Assembly (NCBI RefSeq): GCF_023544865.1
Contig: NZ_JAMJFX010000023.1
Location: 1-47,626, forward strand
Direction of reading: 5' to 3'
Origin: Phaeovulum molybdatiresistens
GTDB lineage: Bacteria > Pseudomonadota > Alphaproteobacteria > Rhodobacterales > Rhodobacteraceae
Length of the DNA stretch: 47,626 bases
Each line of letters opens with the position of its first letter. The first letter of the stretch is position 1. The notes beneath the pieces are model-generated. The model was not told the origin of the DNA. It did not search any database and saw only the letters and a program-made list of their open reading frames with translations. This document shows, in pieces, positions 36,544 through 44,438 of the stretch. Both the position numbers and the translations under genes were made by a program.

Positions 36544-37256
36544 GCCGGATCTGGGCTGACCGTCAGGGTGACCCGTTCGGCGGGAAACCAGGTGGTGCCG
36601 AATTCGACCGGATGGCCCGCCGCGTCCACATTGACCGAGGTGGCACACAGGATCGCCGCGCCTGCGCCGATCTGCAGTTTCATGGCCAGCGTGGGCGCCG
36701 CGATCTGGGCGCTGATGCGGGTGGTGGCGCGTGTGTAATCGGTCACGCCACAGGCTTGCAGCGCCCGGGTCACCGACCCGGTGTGGGCCAGATGCGCGGG
36801 CAGGTCGGGCAGCGATGTGGCGGGAAAGACCGACCGGAAGGCCGCCAGCGGCAACCCGTCGGCCAGCGAAAGCCCCTCGACGACATGCACCGGCGCGCCC
36901 GGATCGATCCGCAGCGCCTCGGCCTCGGCCGGATCGGCCAGCCGCGTTTCCATCCGCGTGAAGTTGCGTGAGGGGATGCGCCCGGTGGCCGAGATGTTCT
37001 GGTGAAAGCGCACGCGCCGGCCCAGCGGATAATCGGTGGGCGCGGCGGATACAAACACCCCCGCCCCGCGTCGGGCATGGACAAGCCCCGCCTCTGCCAA
37101 GGTAGCCAGCGCATGGCGCACGGTGTGCCGGTTCACGCCAAAACGCGCGGCCAGCGCGGCCTCGGATGGCAGTTTGGCGCCCGGGCGATAGTGGCCCCGG
37201 GCGATTTCGTCGCCCAGCGTGTCGCGGATTTCCTGCCAGATCGTGGTGCGCGCCAT
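36540..37256 (-). CDS. phnF: GntR-family transcriptional regulator PhnF
   Basis: 238 aa. N-terminal winged helix-turn-helix of GntR type: WQEIRDTLGDEIARGHYRPG, LPSEAALAARFGVNRHTVRH and AGLVHARRGAGVFV. The C-terminal UTRA effector domain spans about residues 90-235 and holds VEGLSLADGLPLAAFRSVFP and VEFGTTWFPAERV. HutC-subfamily regulators of this type repress C-P lyase operons until a phosphonate-derived ligand appears. Divergent from phnG across 103 bp that contain a likely operator and a PhoB box. Confidence 0.92.
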   Translation of the reverse strand: MARTTIWQEIRDTLGDEIARGHYRPGAKLPSEAALAARFGVNRHTVRHALATLAEAGLVHARRGAGVFVSAAPTDYPLGRRVRFHQNISATGRIPSRNFTRMETRLADPAEAEALRIDPGAPVHVVEGLSLADGLPLAAFRSVFPATSLPDLPAHLAHTGSVTRALQACGVTDYTRATTRISAQIAAPTLAMKLQIGAGAAILCATSVNVDAAGHPVEFGTTWFPAERVTLTVSPDPA

Positions 37257-37265
37257 GGCCGCCCC

Positions 37266-37322
37266 CTGTCATCAAAGTTTCATCGTTGCGTCGTGATTTT
37301 GTCGCCAAGCCCGCGCTATTCA
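37266..37322 (+). promoter_or_regulatory. PhoB box and -10 element of the phnGHIJKLN operon
   Basis: Four half-sites at 11-bp steps: CTGTCAT (37266, the exact consensus), GTTTCAT (37277), GCGTCGT (37288) and TTGTCGC (37299-37305). A TATTCA -10 lies at 37317-37322, 11 bases after the last. This is the best PhoB box of the window. Confidence 0.75.
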
Positions 37323-37326
37323 CATG

Positions 37327-37340
37327 TCTAGTTGTATAGA
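37327..37340. promoter_or_regulatory. Probable PhnF operator
   Basis: Inverted repeat TCTA-GTTGTA-TAGA inside GTCTAGTTGTATAGATAC. It lies five bases after the predicted -10 of phnG, where bound repressor would block transcription, and 70 bp from the divergent phnF start. GTTGTATA-like cores are typical of HutC/PhnF-type sites. Confidence 0.55.
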
Positions 37341-37359
37341 TACTGAACAGGTTCGCAAG

Positions 37360-37821
37360 ATGTCTAACCCTGCTTCCACGGCCGTCGGCGACACGGCGGC
37401 GCGCCGCGACTGGATGGGCCTTCTGGCCCGCGCGCGGCCCGATCAGCTGGCCGTCTTGATGCCCGAAACGCCGGCGCATGCCTTCCTGCGCCCGCCCGAG
37501 GTGGGCGCGGTGATGGTGCGCGGCCGCGTGGGTGCCACGGGCGCGCCCTTCAACCTGGGCGAAATGACCATCACGCGCTGCACGCTGCGGCTGGAATGCG
37601 GGGCCGTGGGCCATGCCCATGTGCAGGGCCGCGACAAGGCCCATGCGACGCGTGCGGCCATCATCGATGCGCTGATGCAGACCGATGCCGCCGCCGATCT
37701 GCGCGCGCGCGTGCTGGACCCGCTGGCGCGCGCCGAAACCGACCGTCGCCAGGCCCGCGCCGAAAAGGCCGCGGCGACGAAGGTCGAATTCTTCACCATG
37801 GTTCGCGGAGAGGACAAATGA
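37360..37821 (+). CDS. phnG: C-P lyase core complex subunit PhnG
   Basis: 153 aa. Subunit of the PhnGHIJ core that attaches phosphonate to the ribose of ATP and supports the radical cleavage. RRDWMGLLARARPDQL at the start, FNLGEMTITRCTLRLECG and AHVQGRDKAHATRAAIIDALMQ are typical. ATG 37360 gives the usual N-terminus; 12 extra upstream codons are open but would run through the operator. Overlaps phnH by ATGA. First gene of phnGHIJKLN. Confidence 0.94.
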   Translation: MSNPASTAVGDTAARRDWMGLLARARPDQLAVLMPETPAHAFLRPPEVGAVMVRGRVGATGAPFNLGEMTITRCTLRLECGAVGHAHVQGRDKAHATRAAIIDALMQTDAAADLRARVLDPLARAETDRRQARAEKAAATKVEFFTMVRGEDK

Positions 37822-38387
37822 CCCCCGAAGCCCTGACTGGCGGTTTCGCCGATGCCCCCGTCCAGGCCGCGCGCGCCTTTCGCGCCGCCCTGGATGCCCT
37901 GTCGCGCCCGGGGGTGATCCACACCGTTGCGGGTGCCACCCCGCCCGCGCCGCTGTCGGTGGCGGCGGGGGTGTTGCTGCTGACGCTGGCCGATGCCACC
38001 ACACCCGTGCATCTGGCGGGCGATCACGATTGCCCCGCGCTGCGCGACTGGATCACCTTCCACACCGGCGCGCCGCTGGTGGATGCACCGTCGGCGGCCT
38101 TTGCGATTGGTCGCTGGGGGGCGCTTGCGCCGCTGTCGCGCTTTGCGATCGGCACGCCGGATTATCCCGACCGTTCCGCCACGCTGATCGTCGAGGTGGA
38201 TGACCTGTCCGCTACCGGCGCGCACCTGGCCGGGCCGGGGATCAAGGATCACGCCCATCTGTCGCTGCCCGAGGTCGCGGCGTTCCGCGCCAATCGCGCG
38301 CTGTTTCCGCAGGGCTGCGATTTCTATCTGACCTGTGCCGACCGGCTGGCCGGGCTGCCGCGGTCGACCATCGTGGAGGCTTGCTGA
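37818..38387 (+). CDS. phnH: C-P lyase core complex subunit PhnH
   Basis: 189 aa. Shares an ancestral PLP-transferase-like fold without catalysis and joins the PhnG2I2J2 core. GGFADAPVQAARAFRAALDA and ALSRPGVIHTV at the N-terminus and GTPDYPDRSATLIVEVD, LAGPGIKDHAHL and FPQGCDFYLTCADRLAGLPR later are family hallmarks. ATGA overlap with phnG; the stop shares a base with the phnI start. Confidence 0.95.
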   Translation: MTPEALTGGFADAPVQAARAFRAALDALSRPGVIHTVAGATPPAPLSVAAGVLLLTLADATTPVHLAGDHDCPALRDWITFHTGAPLVDAPSAAFAIGRWGALAPLSRFAIGTPDYPDRSATLIVEVDDLSATGAHLAGPGIKDHAHLSLPEVAAFRANRALFPQGCDFYLTCADRLAGLPRSTIVEAC

Positions 38388-39469
38388 TGTATGTTGCCGT
38401 CAAAGGGGGCGAACGCGCGATCGACAATGCGCATGCCTGGCTGGCCGAGGAACGCCGGGGCGATCCCGGCGTGGCCGAACTGTCGGTGGACCAGATCCGC
38501 GAACAGCTGCGGCTGGCGGTGAACCGGGTGATGGCCGAAGGTTCGCTCTATGATCCCGACCTTGCGGCGCTGGCGATCAAGCAGGCGCGCGGCGATCTAA
38601 TCGAGGCGGTGTTCCTGATCCGCGCCTATCGCACGACGCTGCCGCGTCTGGGCCATTCGCGCCCCGTGGACAGTGCCGCGATGGCCTGCATCCGCCGCAT
38701 CAGCGCGACCTTCAAAGACGCGCCAGGGGGGCAGGTGCTGGGGCCGACCTTCGACTACACCCACCGCCTGCTGGATTTCAAACTGCTGGCCGAGGGTGCG
38801 GTGCCCGCCGCCCCCGCCAGTGCCGCCACCCCCGGGCCGGTGCCCCATATCACCGGCTTTCTGAACCGCGACGGCATGATCGAAACCGATGCCCCGGACG
38901 AGACCACGCCCCCCGACCTGACGCGCGAACCGATGGAATTGCCCGCCAGCCGCCAGTTGCGGCTTCAGGCGCTGACGCGGGGGGATGAGGGCTTTGTGCT
39001 GTCGATGGCCTATTCCACCCAGCGCGGCTATGGCCGGACGCACGCATTCGTGGGCGAATTGCGCATCGGCACCGTCGCCGTCGAGATGGACATCCCCGAG
39101 CTGGGCTTTGCCGTCGAAATCGGCGAGGTCGAACTGACCGAGTGCGAGACGGTCAACCAGTTCAAGGGATCAAAGTCCGAGCCGCCACAGTTCACCCGCG
39201 GCTATGGGCTGGTCTTTGGCCAGTCCGAACGCAAGGCCATCGCCATGAGCCTGGTGGACCGCGCCCTGCGCTGGAAGGAACTGGGCGAGGATTTCAACGG
39301 CGCCCCCGCGCAGGATGAGGAATTCGTGCTGATGCACGCCGACAACATCCAGGCCACCGGGTTTCTGGAACATATCAAGCTGCCCCATTACGTCGATTTC
39401 CAGGCAGAACTGGAACTTGTCCGGCGGATGCGGGCCGAGGCCATGCAGATGCAGGAGGCGGCCGAATGA
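38387..39469 (+). CDS. phnI: C-P lyase subunit PhnI (nucleosidase-type phosphonate ribosyl transfer)
   Basis: 360 aa from ATG 38387; a TTG two codons upstream is unlikely. PhnI displaces adenine from ATP with the phosphonate, together with PhnG, PhnH and PhnL. YVAVKGGERAIDNAHAWLAE at the start, SLYDPDLAALAIKQARGDLI, FKLLAEGAVP and GYGLVFGQSERKAIAMSLVD are characteristic. The phnH stop and the phnI ATG overlap by one base; it overlaps phnJ by ATGA. Confidence 0.96.
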   Translation: MYVAVKGGERAIDNAHAWLAEERRGDPGVAELSVDQIREQLRLAVNRVMAEGSLYDPDLAALAIKQARGDLIEAVFLIRAYRTTLPRLGHSRPVDSAAMACIRRISATFKDAPGGQVLGPTFDYTHRLLDFKLLAEGAVPAAPASAATPGPVPHITGFLNRDGMIETDAPDETTPPDLTREPMELPASRQLRLQALTRGDEGFVLSMAYSTQRGYGRTHAFVGELRIGTVAVEMDIPELGFAVEIGEVELTECETVNQFKGSKSEPPQFTRGYGLVFGQSERKAIAMSLVDRALRWKELGEDFNGAPAQDEEFVLMHADNIQATGFLEHIKLPHYVDFQAELELVRRMRAEAMQMQEAAE

Positions 39470-40332
39470 CCGATCAGGCCTATAATTTCGCCTATCTGGA
39501 CGAACAGACGAAACGGATGATCCGCCGCGCGATCCTGAAAGGCGTCGCAGTGCCGGGCTATCAGGTGCCCTTCGCAAGCCGCGAAATGCCAATGCCCTAT
39601 GGCTGGGGCACCGGCGGGGTGCAGGTGACGTCGGCCTGCCTGATGCCCGAGGATTGCCTGAAGGTGATCGATCAGGGTGCGGATGACACCACCAATGCCG
39701 TGTCGATCCGCAAGTTCTTTCAGCGCACGGCGGGTGTGCAGGTGACCGAGGCAACGGCCGAGGCCAGCGTGATTCAGACCCGCCACCGCATCCCGGAAAC
39801 CCCGCTGCGCGAGGGGCAAATTCTGGTCTATCAGGTGCCGATACCGGAACCGCTGCGGTTTCTGGAACCGCGTGAGACCGAAACGCGCAAGATGCATGAG
39901 CTGGAGGAATACGGCCTGATGCATGTGAAGCTGTATGAGGATATCGCGCGGCACGGCCAGATCGCGACATCCTATGCCTATCCGGTCAAGGTCGAGGGGC
40001 GCTATGTCATGGACCCCTCGCCGATACCCAAGTTCGACAATCCGAAACTGTCAGACAATGCGGCGCTGCAGCTGTTCGGTGCCGGGCGCGAACAGCGCAT
40101 TTATGCGCTGCCGCCCTACACGCAGGTGGTCAGCCTTGATTTCGACGACCACCCGTTCGAGGCCGGCAAGGCCCCGCATGACTGCGACCTGTGCGGCGCG
40201 GGCGAAAGCTATCTGGATGAGGTGATCGTCGATGATGCGGGCGGGCGGATGTTCGTCTGTTCGGACACCGATTTCTGTGCCAGCCGGCAGGCCGTGGGGC
40301 ATCGCGGGCGCCTTTCCCCCGAGGAGGTGTGA
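39466..40332 (+). CDS. phnJ: Alpha-D-ribose 1-methylphosphonate 5-phosphate C-P lyase PhnJ
   Basis: 288 aa. The radical SAM enzyme that breaks the carbon-phosphorus bond. The cysteine pattern is intact: CDLC, 21 residues, then C-x5-C (CSDTDFC), as required for the iron-sulfur cluster and the catalytic thiyl/cysteine. FAYLDEQTKRMIRRAILKGV at the start, PMPYGWGTGGVQVTSACL and HELEEYGLMHVKLYEDIA confirm the family. A GGAGG ribosome site for phnK lies in its last codons. Confidence 0.97.
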   Translation: MTDQAYNFAYLDEQTKRMIRRAILKGVAVPGYQVPFASREMPMPYGWGTGGVQVTSACLMPEDCLKVIDQGADDTTNAVSIRKFFQRTAGVQVTEATAEASVIQTRHRIPETPLREGQILVYQVPIPEPLRFLEPRETETRKMHELEEYGLMHVKLYEDIARHGQIATSYAYPVKVEGRYVMDPSPIPKFDNPKLSDNAALQLFGAGREQRIYALPPYTQVVSLDFDDHPFEAGKAPHDCDLCGAGESYLDEVIVDDAGGRMFVCSDTDFCASRQAVGHRGRLSPEEV

Positions 40333-41159
40333 TGATGGAAGGGTCGGATTTGAGTATTTTTGCCAAGAAGAAGCCACAGCCGATGGCATCGACAGCGCCG
40401 TTGCTGCGGGTCGAGGGGTTGACCAAGCGCTATGGCGCGCGGATTGGCTGCGCGGATGTGTCCTTCGATCTGTATCCCGGCGAGGTGCTGGGGATCGTGG
40501 GCGAAAGCGGATCGGGGAAGTCCACGCTTTTGTCCTGTCTGGCGGGACATATGGCGCCGGATGCGGGGCGGGTGATCTTTGATACTGCCGAGGGGCCGCG
40601 CGACACGCGTGAGATGAGCGAGCCGGAGCGGCGGCGGTTGGCGCGGACCGATTGGGCCTATGTCCATCAGAATGCGCGCGACGGGCTGCGGATGGGCGTT
40701 TCGGCCGGGGGCAACGTGGGCGAGCGGCTGATGGCCGTGGGCGCGCGCCATTATGCCGACATTCGCACCACCGCGACCGACTGGCTGGGCCGGGTCGAGA
40801 TTGCGCCCGAGCGGATCGACGATCGCCCCAGTGCCTTTTCGGGGGGCATGCAGCAGCGGCTGCAGATCGCGCGCAATCTGGTGACCGGGCCGCGGCTGGT
40901 GTTCATGGATGAACCCACGGGGGGGCTGGATGTCAGCGTTCAGGCGCGGCTGCTGGACCTGTTGCGGGGGCTGGTGCGCGAGATGGGCCTGTCGGTGCTG
41001 ATTGTCACGCATGATCTGGCGGTGGTGCGGCTTCTGGCGGATCGGCTGATGGTGATGAAGGGCGGCCGGGTGGTCGAGCAGGGCCTGACCGATCAGGTGC
41101 TGGACGATCCGCAGCATGCCTATACGCAGCTTCTGGTCTCTTCAGTATTGCAGGTGTGA
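40332..41159 (+). CDS. phnK: C-P lyase ABC-type ATPase subunit PhnK
   Basis: 275 aa from ATG 40332. A GTG at 40329, a second ATG at 40335 and an ATG at 40386 are alternatives; GGAGG at 40323-40327 favours the cluster of early starts, giving an unusual 18-residue basic leader (FAKKKPQPMA). Walker A IVGESGSGKSTLLSCLAGHM, signature AFSGGMQQRLQIARNL and Walker B RLVFMDEPTGGLDVSVQ are intact. PhnK docks on PhnJ in the core complex; no transmembrane partner is expected. Confidence 0.94.
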   Translation: MMEGSDLSIFAKKKPQPMASTAPLLRVEGLTKRYGARIGCADVSFDLYPGEVLGIVGESGSGKSTLLSCLAGHMAPDAGRVIFDTAEGPRDTREMSEPERRRLARTDWAYVHQNARDGLRMGVSAGGNVGERLMAVGARHYADIRTTATDWLGRVEIAPERIDDRPSAFSGGMQQRLQIARNLVTGPRLVFMDEPTGGLDVSVQARLLDLLRGLVREMGLSVLIVTHDLAVVRLLADRLMVMKGGRVVEQGLTDQVLDDPQHAYTQLLVSSVLQV

Positions 41160-41160
41160 G

Positions 41161-41844
41161 ATGATCGAGATTTCCAATCTGTGCAAAAGCTTCACCCTGC
41201 ACAATCAGGGCGGCGCGGTGATCCCGGTGATGGCGGGGGCGGCGCTGTCCGTGGCGCCGGGCGAATGTGTGGGGCTGGTCGGGGCGTCGGGTGCGGGGAA
41301 ATCCACGCTGATGCGGATGATCTATGGCAATTACCTTGCCGCCTCGGGGCGGATCGAGGTTGCGGGGGTCGATGTGGCCCGCGCCGCCCCGCGCGAGGTG
41401 ATCGCGCTGCGTCGGCAGACGCTGGGCTATGTCAGCCAGTTCCTGCGCGTGGTGCCGCGTGTGCCGACGCTGGATGTGGTGGCCGAGCCACTTCTGGTTC
41501 TGGGCGTTCCCGCCGACCAGGCGCGGGCGCGGGCGTCCGATCTGCTGGCGCGGCTGAACATCCCCGAACGGCTGTGGCCGCTGTCGCCCACCACCTTTTC
41601 GGGCGGCGAACAGCAGCGGGTGAACATCGCGCGCGGTTTTGCCCATGCTTATCCCGCGCTGCTGCTGGATGAGCCGACGGCGAGCCTGGATGCCACCAAC
41701 CGTGAGGTCGTGCTGTCCATGATCGACGAGGCCAAGGCCCGCGGCGCGGCCATCGTGGGCATTTTCCATGATGAGGGCGCGCGGGAACGCGTTTGCGACC
41801 GGCTGGTGGACGTGACGGGCTTTACCCCCGGGTTGGCGGCATGA
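41161..41844 (+). CDS. phnL: C-P lyase ABC-type ATPase subunit PhnL
   Basis: 227 aa. Walker A LVGASGAGKSTLMRMIYGNY, signature TFSGGEQQRVNIARGFA and Walker B ALLLDEPTASLD are complete, and the N-terminal LCKSFTLHNQGGAVIPVM is a PhnL hallmark. Needed for phosphonate-ribosyl transfer with PhnG, H and I. ATG 41161 follows the phnK stop after one base; the open frame from 41116 lies in phnK. Overlaps phnN by ATGA. Confidence 0.95.
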   Translation: MIEISNLCKSFTLHNQGGAVIPVMAGAALSVAPGECVGLVGASGAGKSTLMRMIYGNYLAASGRIEVAGVDVARAAPREVIALRRQTLGYVSQFLRVVPRVPTLDVVAEPLLVLGVPADQARARASDLLARLNIPERLWPLSPTTFSGGEQQRVNIARGFAHAYPALLLDEPTASLDATNREVVLSMIDEAKARGAAIVGIFHDEGARERVCDRLVDVTGFTPGLAA

Positions 41845-42383
41845 CGGGTAGGCTGTTCGCGCTGGTCGGGCCTTCGGGGGCGGGCAAGGATACGTTGCTG
41901 GCCGCTGCGCGGGTCGCGCGCCCCGATCTGGCGGTGGTGCGGCGTGTCATCTCCCGGCCCGAGGCGGCGGGGGGCGAGGATTTCGAGGGTATCACCGAGG
42001 CGGTCTTTGCCGACCGCCTGGCGGCGGGTGCCTTTGCCCTGCATTGGCAGGCGCATGGGCTGCACTACGGCATCCCCCGGGCGGAACTTGCGCCACTGGA
42101 TGCCGCGCGGGACGTGATCTTCAACGGCTCACGGCAGGCGTTGCCGCTGGCGCAGGCGCGGTTTCCGGGGCTGACGGTGATCCTTGTTTCGGCGCCGGTG
42201 CCGGTGCTGGCCGAGCGGCTGGCCGCGCGTGGTCGCGAATGCCGCGCCGATATCGAGGCGCGGCTTTCGCGGGCGGATTTTTCCTTGCCTGCGGGTATTC
42301 ACGCCCGGCACGTGGTGAACGATGGCCCGCTGGATCAGGGCGTGGCGCGGTTTCTGGCCGCGCTTCAGGGCGAAAGCGTGTAG
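41841..42383 (+). CDS. phnN: Ribose 1,5-bisphosphate phosphokinase PhnN
   Basis: 180 aa. Phosphorylates ribose 1,5-bisphosphate to PRPP, returning the C-P lyase ribose to metabolism. Walker A LFALVGPSGAGKDTLLAAAR, then VVRRVISRPEAAGGEDFEGI, FALHWQAHGLHYGIP and FNGSRQALPLAQARFPGLTV are typical of this guanylate-kinase-like family. Its last 19 bp overlap the end of the DUF1045 gene on the other strand. Confidence 0.95.
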   Translation: MTGRLFALVGPSGAGKDTLLAAARVARPDLAVVRRVISRPEAAGGEDFEGITEAVFADRLAAGAFALHWQAHGLHYGIPRAELAPLDAARDVIFNGSRQALPLAQARFPGLTVILVSAPVPVLAERLAARGRECRADIEARLSRADFSLPAGIHARHVVNDGPLDQGVARFLAALQGESV

Positions 42384-43054
42384 CGATGCAGGATGCGGAA
42401 CATTCCGTCCGTGGCCTCGCCAAACAGGCACAGGTCGCGGATGACAAAGGGCCGGGGCAGATGCGGGGCCAAATGGGGCCCAAGGGCCGTGGCCACGGCA
42501 CTGGTCTCGGGCGTGCCCAGATCGCCGGTCAGGGTCAGGTGGAAACGGAATTCCTCCATCAGATAGGGATAGCCCCATTGGTCCAGGAGGGCGCGTTGGC
42601 GCATCGTCAGGAGTTCGGGGCGGCGGCGGGCGATCTCGGCCTCGGTCGGGGGGGCGCGGAAGGCGTCAAGGTCACGCACCACCGTGGCGGCCAGATCGGC
42701 CAGGGCGCTGGCATCGCCCTGGGGCGTCAGCGCCAGGAACCCGCCCAGCTGGCTAAGGTGAAGGCCGTCCAGCGTGACCGGAGCCAGGCGCGTTGCAAGA
42801 TCGGCGCAGGCCCGGTGCAGCGCCTCTGCCGTCTGGCCGGCGGCCAGGCGGAAGGGCGGCTTGATCGTGCCGTGAAAGCCGTATTTGCGCGGCGTTTCGG
42901 TGATTTCGGCCACCTGGCGGGGCAGACCCGCAAGATCGGGGTGGGGCAGGGCACGGCCCGCCGCCGCATCCCACCCCAGCCAATGGGCGGCAAGATCGGC
43001 AAGGGGCCCCGGTTCGGGCGCGTAATAGATCGCGTAGCGTTTCATCTTTTCCAT
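42365..43054 (-). CDS. DUF1045 family 2H-phosphoesterase of the C-P lyase locus
   Basis: 229 aa. Two H-x-T/L-x motifs, FHGTIKPPF at about residue 61 and FHLTLTG at about residue 170, place it in the 2H phosphoesterase superfamily, which opens cyclic phosphodiesters. YAIYYAPEPGPLADLAAHWL at the start is typical of DUF1045. No PhnP is in the cluster, and the ribose 1,2-cyclic phosphate 5-phosphate left by PhnJ needs a cyclic phosphodiesterase before PhnN can act; DUF1045 is a good candidate, which is inference. Starts at 43054 or 43045 (both ATG). Divergent from phnM. Confidence 0.88.
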   Translation of the reverse strand: MEKMKRYAIYYAPEPGPLADLAAHWLGWDAAAGRALPHPDLAGLPRQVAEITETPRKYGFHGTIKPPFRLAAGQTAEALHRACADLATRLAPVTLDGLHLSQLGGFLALTPQGDASALADLAATVVRDLDAFRAPPTEAEIARRRPELLTMRQRALLDQWGYPYLMEEFRFHLTLTGDLGTPETSAVATALGPHLAPHLPRPFVIRDLCLFGEATDGMFRILHRYTLSP

Positions 43055-43075
43055 TCCGGCGCCGATAGCGGACGA

Positions 43076-43094
43076 ATGTCACATCCCTGTGACA
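43076..43094. promoter_or_regulatory. Symmetrical PhoB-box-like element between the DUF1045 gene and phnM
   Basis: TGTCACA-TCCC-TGTGACA, an 18-bp inverted repeat (43077-43094) whose halves are also 11 bp apart as direct half-sites on either strand (ATGTCAC and CTGTGAC on plus, TGTCACA-type on minus). Ten bases beyond it on the minus strand is TATCGG, a possible -10 for the DUF1045 gene. The phnM side has no good -10. Confidence 0.5.
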
Positions 43095-43149
43095 CGCCGC
43101 TGGCATTGCGCAGCCTTGCGCCGCGAACGTCAATATCAGGACTGCAATC

Positions 43150-44292
43150 ATGACCGACACCATCCTTGCCAATGCCACCCTTGTCCTGCCCAAAGAGGTG
43201 CGGCGCGGCAGCCTGCGCCTGAAGGACGGACGCATTGCCGATATCGCCGATGGCGTGGCGGTGCCGCCCGGTGCCATCGACTGCGCGGGCGATCTGGTCA
43301 TGCCCGGCCTGATCGAGCTGCACACCGACAACCTTGAACGCCATATCGAGCCGCGCCCCAAGGTCGATTGGCCCCATGCCGCGGCCATCATTGCCCATGA
43401 TGCGGAACTGGCCAGCGTGGGCATCACCACCGTGTTCGACGCGCTGCGCGTGGGGTCGGTCGTGTCCAATGCCAAGGCCAATTACGGCGAATATGCCCGC
43501 GCGCTGGCCGACGAGATCCTGGACCTGCGCGCACAAGGGGCGCTGCGGATCAGCCATTTCCTGCACCTGCGCGCCGAGGTCTGTTCCGAAACCCTGATTG
43601 CCGAGCTGGAGAAATTCGGCCCCGAGGATCGCGTGGGCATCGTCAGCCTGATGGATCACACCCCCGGTCAGCGCCAGTTTCGCGATGTGACGCAGCTGAA
43701 GAACTATGTCTGCGGCAAGCACGGCTTTTCGGATGCCCAGTTTGACGATCACGTTGCCAGCCAGCAGGCGCTGTCCGCGCTGGTGGGTGCGGCGCATGAG
43801 GCGGCTGCGGTGCAGGCCGCGCGCCGCTATGGCGCGGTGTTGGCCAGCCATGATGACACAACCGCCGGCCATGTCGCGCAATCGGCCGCGCATGGCGCGC
43901 ATTTCGCCGAATTCCCCACCACGGTTGAGGCGGCACGGGCCTGCCGCGCGCATGGTATTGCGGTGATGATGGGCGCGCCGAACCTGATCCGGGGCGGGTC
44001 GCATTCGGGCAATGTGGCGGCCAAGGATCTGGCCGAGGCGGACCTGCTGGATATTGTTTCATCCGATTATGTGCCCTCGGCGCTGTTGTCGGCGGCGCTG
44101 ATGCTGGGCGATCTGTGGGGCGACATCGCGCGGGGTGTGGCGACGGTCACGTCCGCGCCGGGTGCTGCCGCGGGGCTGCGCGATCGCGGGCATCTGGATA
44201 TTGGCGCGCGCGCGGATGTGATCCGGGTTGCGCGCATTGCAGGCGCGGGTGCGCTTCGCGGCACCTGGGTGCAGGGGAGGCGCGTGGCCTGA
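43150..44292 (+). CDS. phnM: Alpha-D-ribose 1-methylphosphonate 5-triphosphate diphosphatase PhnM
   Basis: 380 aa. Amidohydrolase-fold enzyme releasing pyrophosphate from the PhnGHI(L) product before PhnJ acts. The metal site ELHTDNLERHIEPRP, DALRVGS, ISHFLHLRAEVCSE, VSLMDHTPGQRQF and VLASHDDTTAGHV are all conserved. SSDYVPSALL near the end is another hallmark. Its own transcription unit in this locus, ended by the terminator at 44321. Unlike E. coli it is not in the phnGHIJKLN string. Confidence 0.96.
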   Translation: MTDTILANATLVLPKEVRRGSLRLKDGRIADIADGVAVPPGAIDCAGDLVMPGLIELHTDNLERHIEPRPKVDWPHAAAIIAHDAELASVGITTVFDALRVGSVVSNAKANYGEYARALADEILDLRAQGALRISHFLHLRAEVCSETLIAELEKFGPEDRVGIVSLMDHTPGQRQFRDVTQLKNYVCGKHGFSDAQFDDHVASQQALSALVGAAHEAAAVQAARRYGAVLASHDDTTAGHVAQSAAHGAHFAEFPTTVEAARACRAHGIAVMMGAPNLIRGGSHSGNVAAKDLAEADLLDIVSSDYVPSALLSAALMLGDLWGDIARGVATVTSAPGAAAGLRDRGHLDIGARADVIRVARIAGAGALRGTWVQGRRVA

Positions 44293-44320
44293 GGCCTCGA
44301 CCCTTCGGGCGGGGGCATTT

Positions 44321-44365
44321 CGCGATCCGGCTCGGGCCTGAATCCGCCGGATCGCGGTTTGTTTT
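44321..44365 (+). terminator. Rho-independent terminator of phnM
   Basis: CGCGATCCGG (44321-44330) and CCGGATCGCG (44347-44356) form a perfect 10-bp stem with a 16-base loop, followed by GTTTGTTTT (44357-44365). It is the clearest terminator in the window. Confidence 0.85.
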
Positions 44366-44438
44366 ACGACTTGGCCTTGACGGCAAAGCCCGCACTGGAA
44401 AGAACGGGGCAACGCAGGGCCGATCCGAAGGAAAGCCG

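Noticed and set aside
43077..43094. CRP/FNR-type operator
   Set aside because: Such sites read TGTGA-N6-TCACA; here the halves are in the opposite order (TGTCACA-N4-TGTGACA), and 11-bp half-site phasing fits PhoB better.
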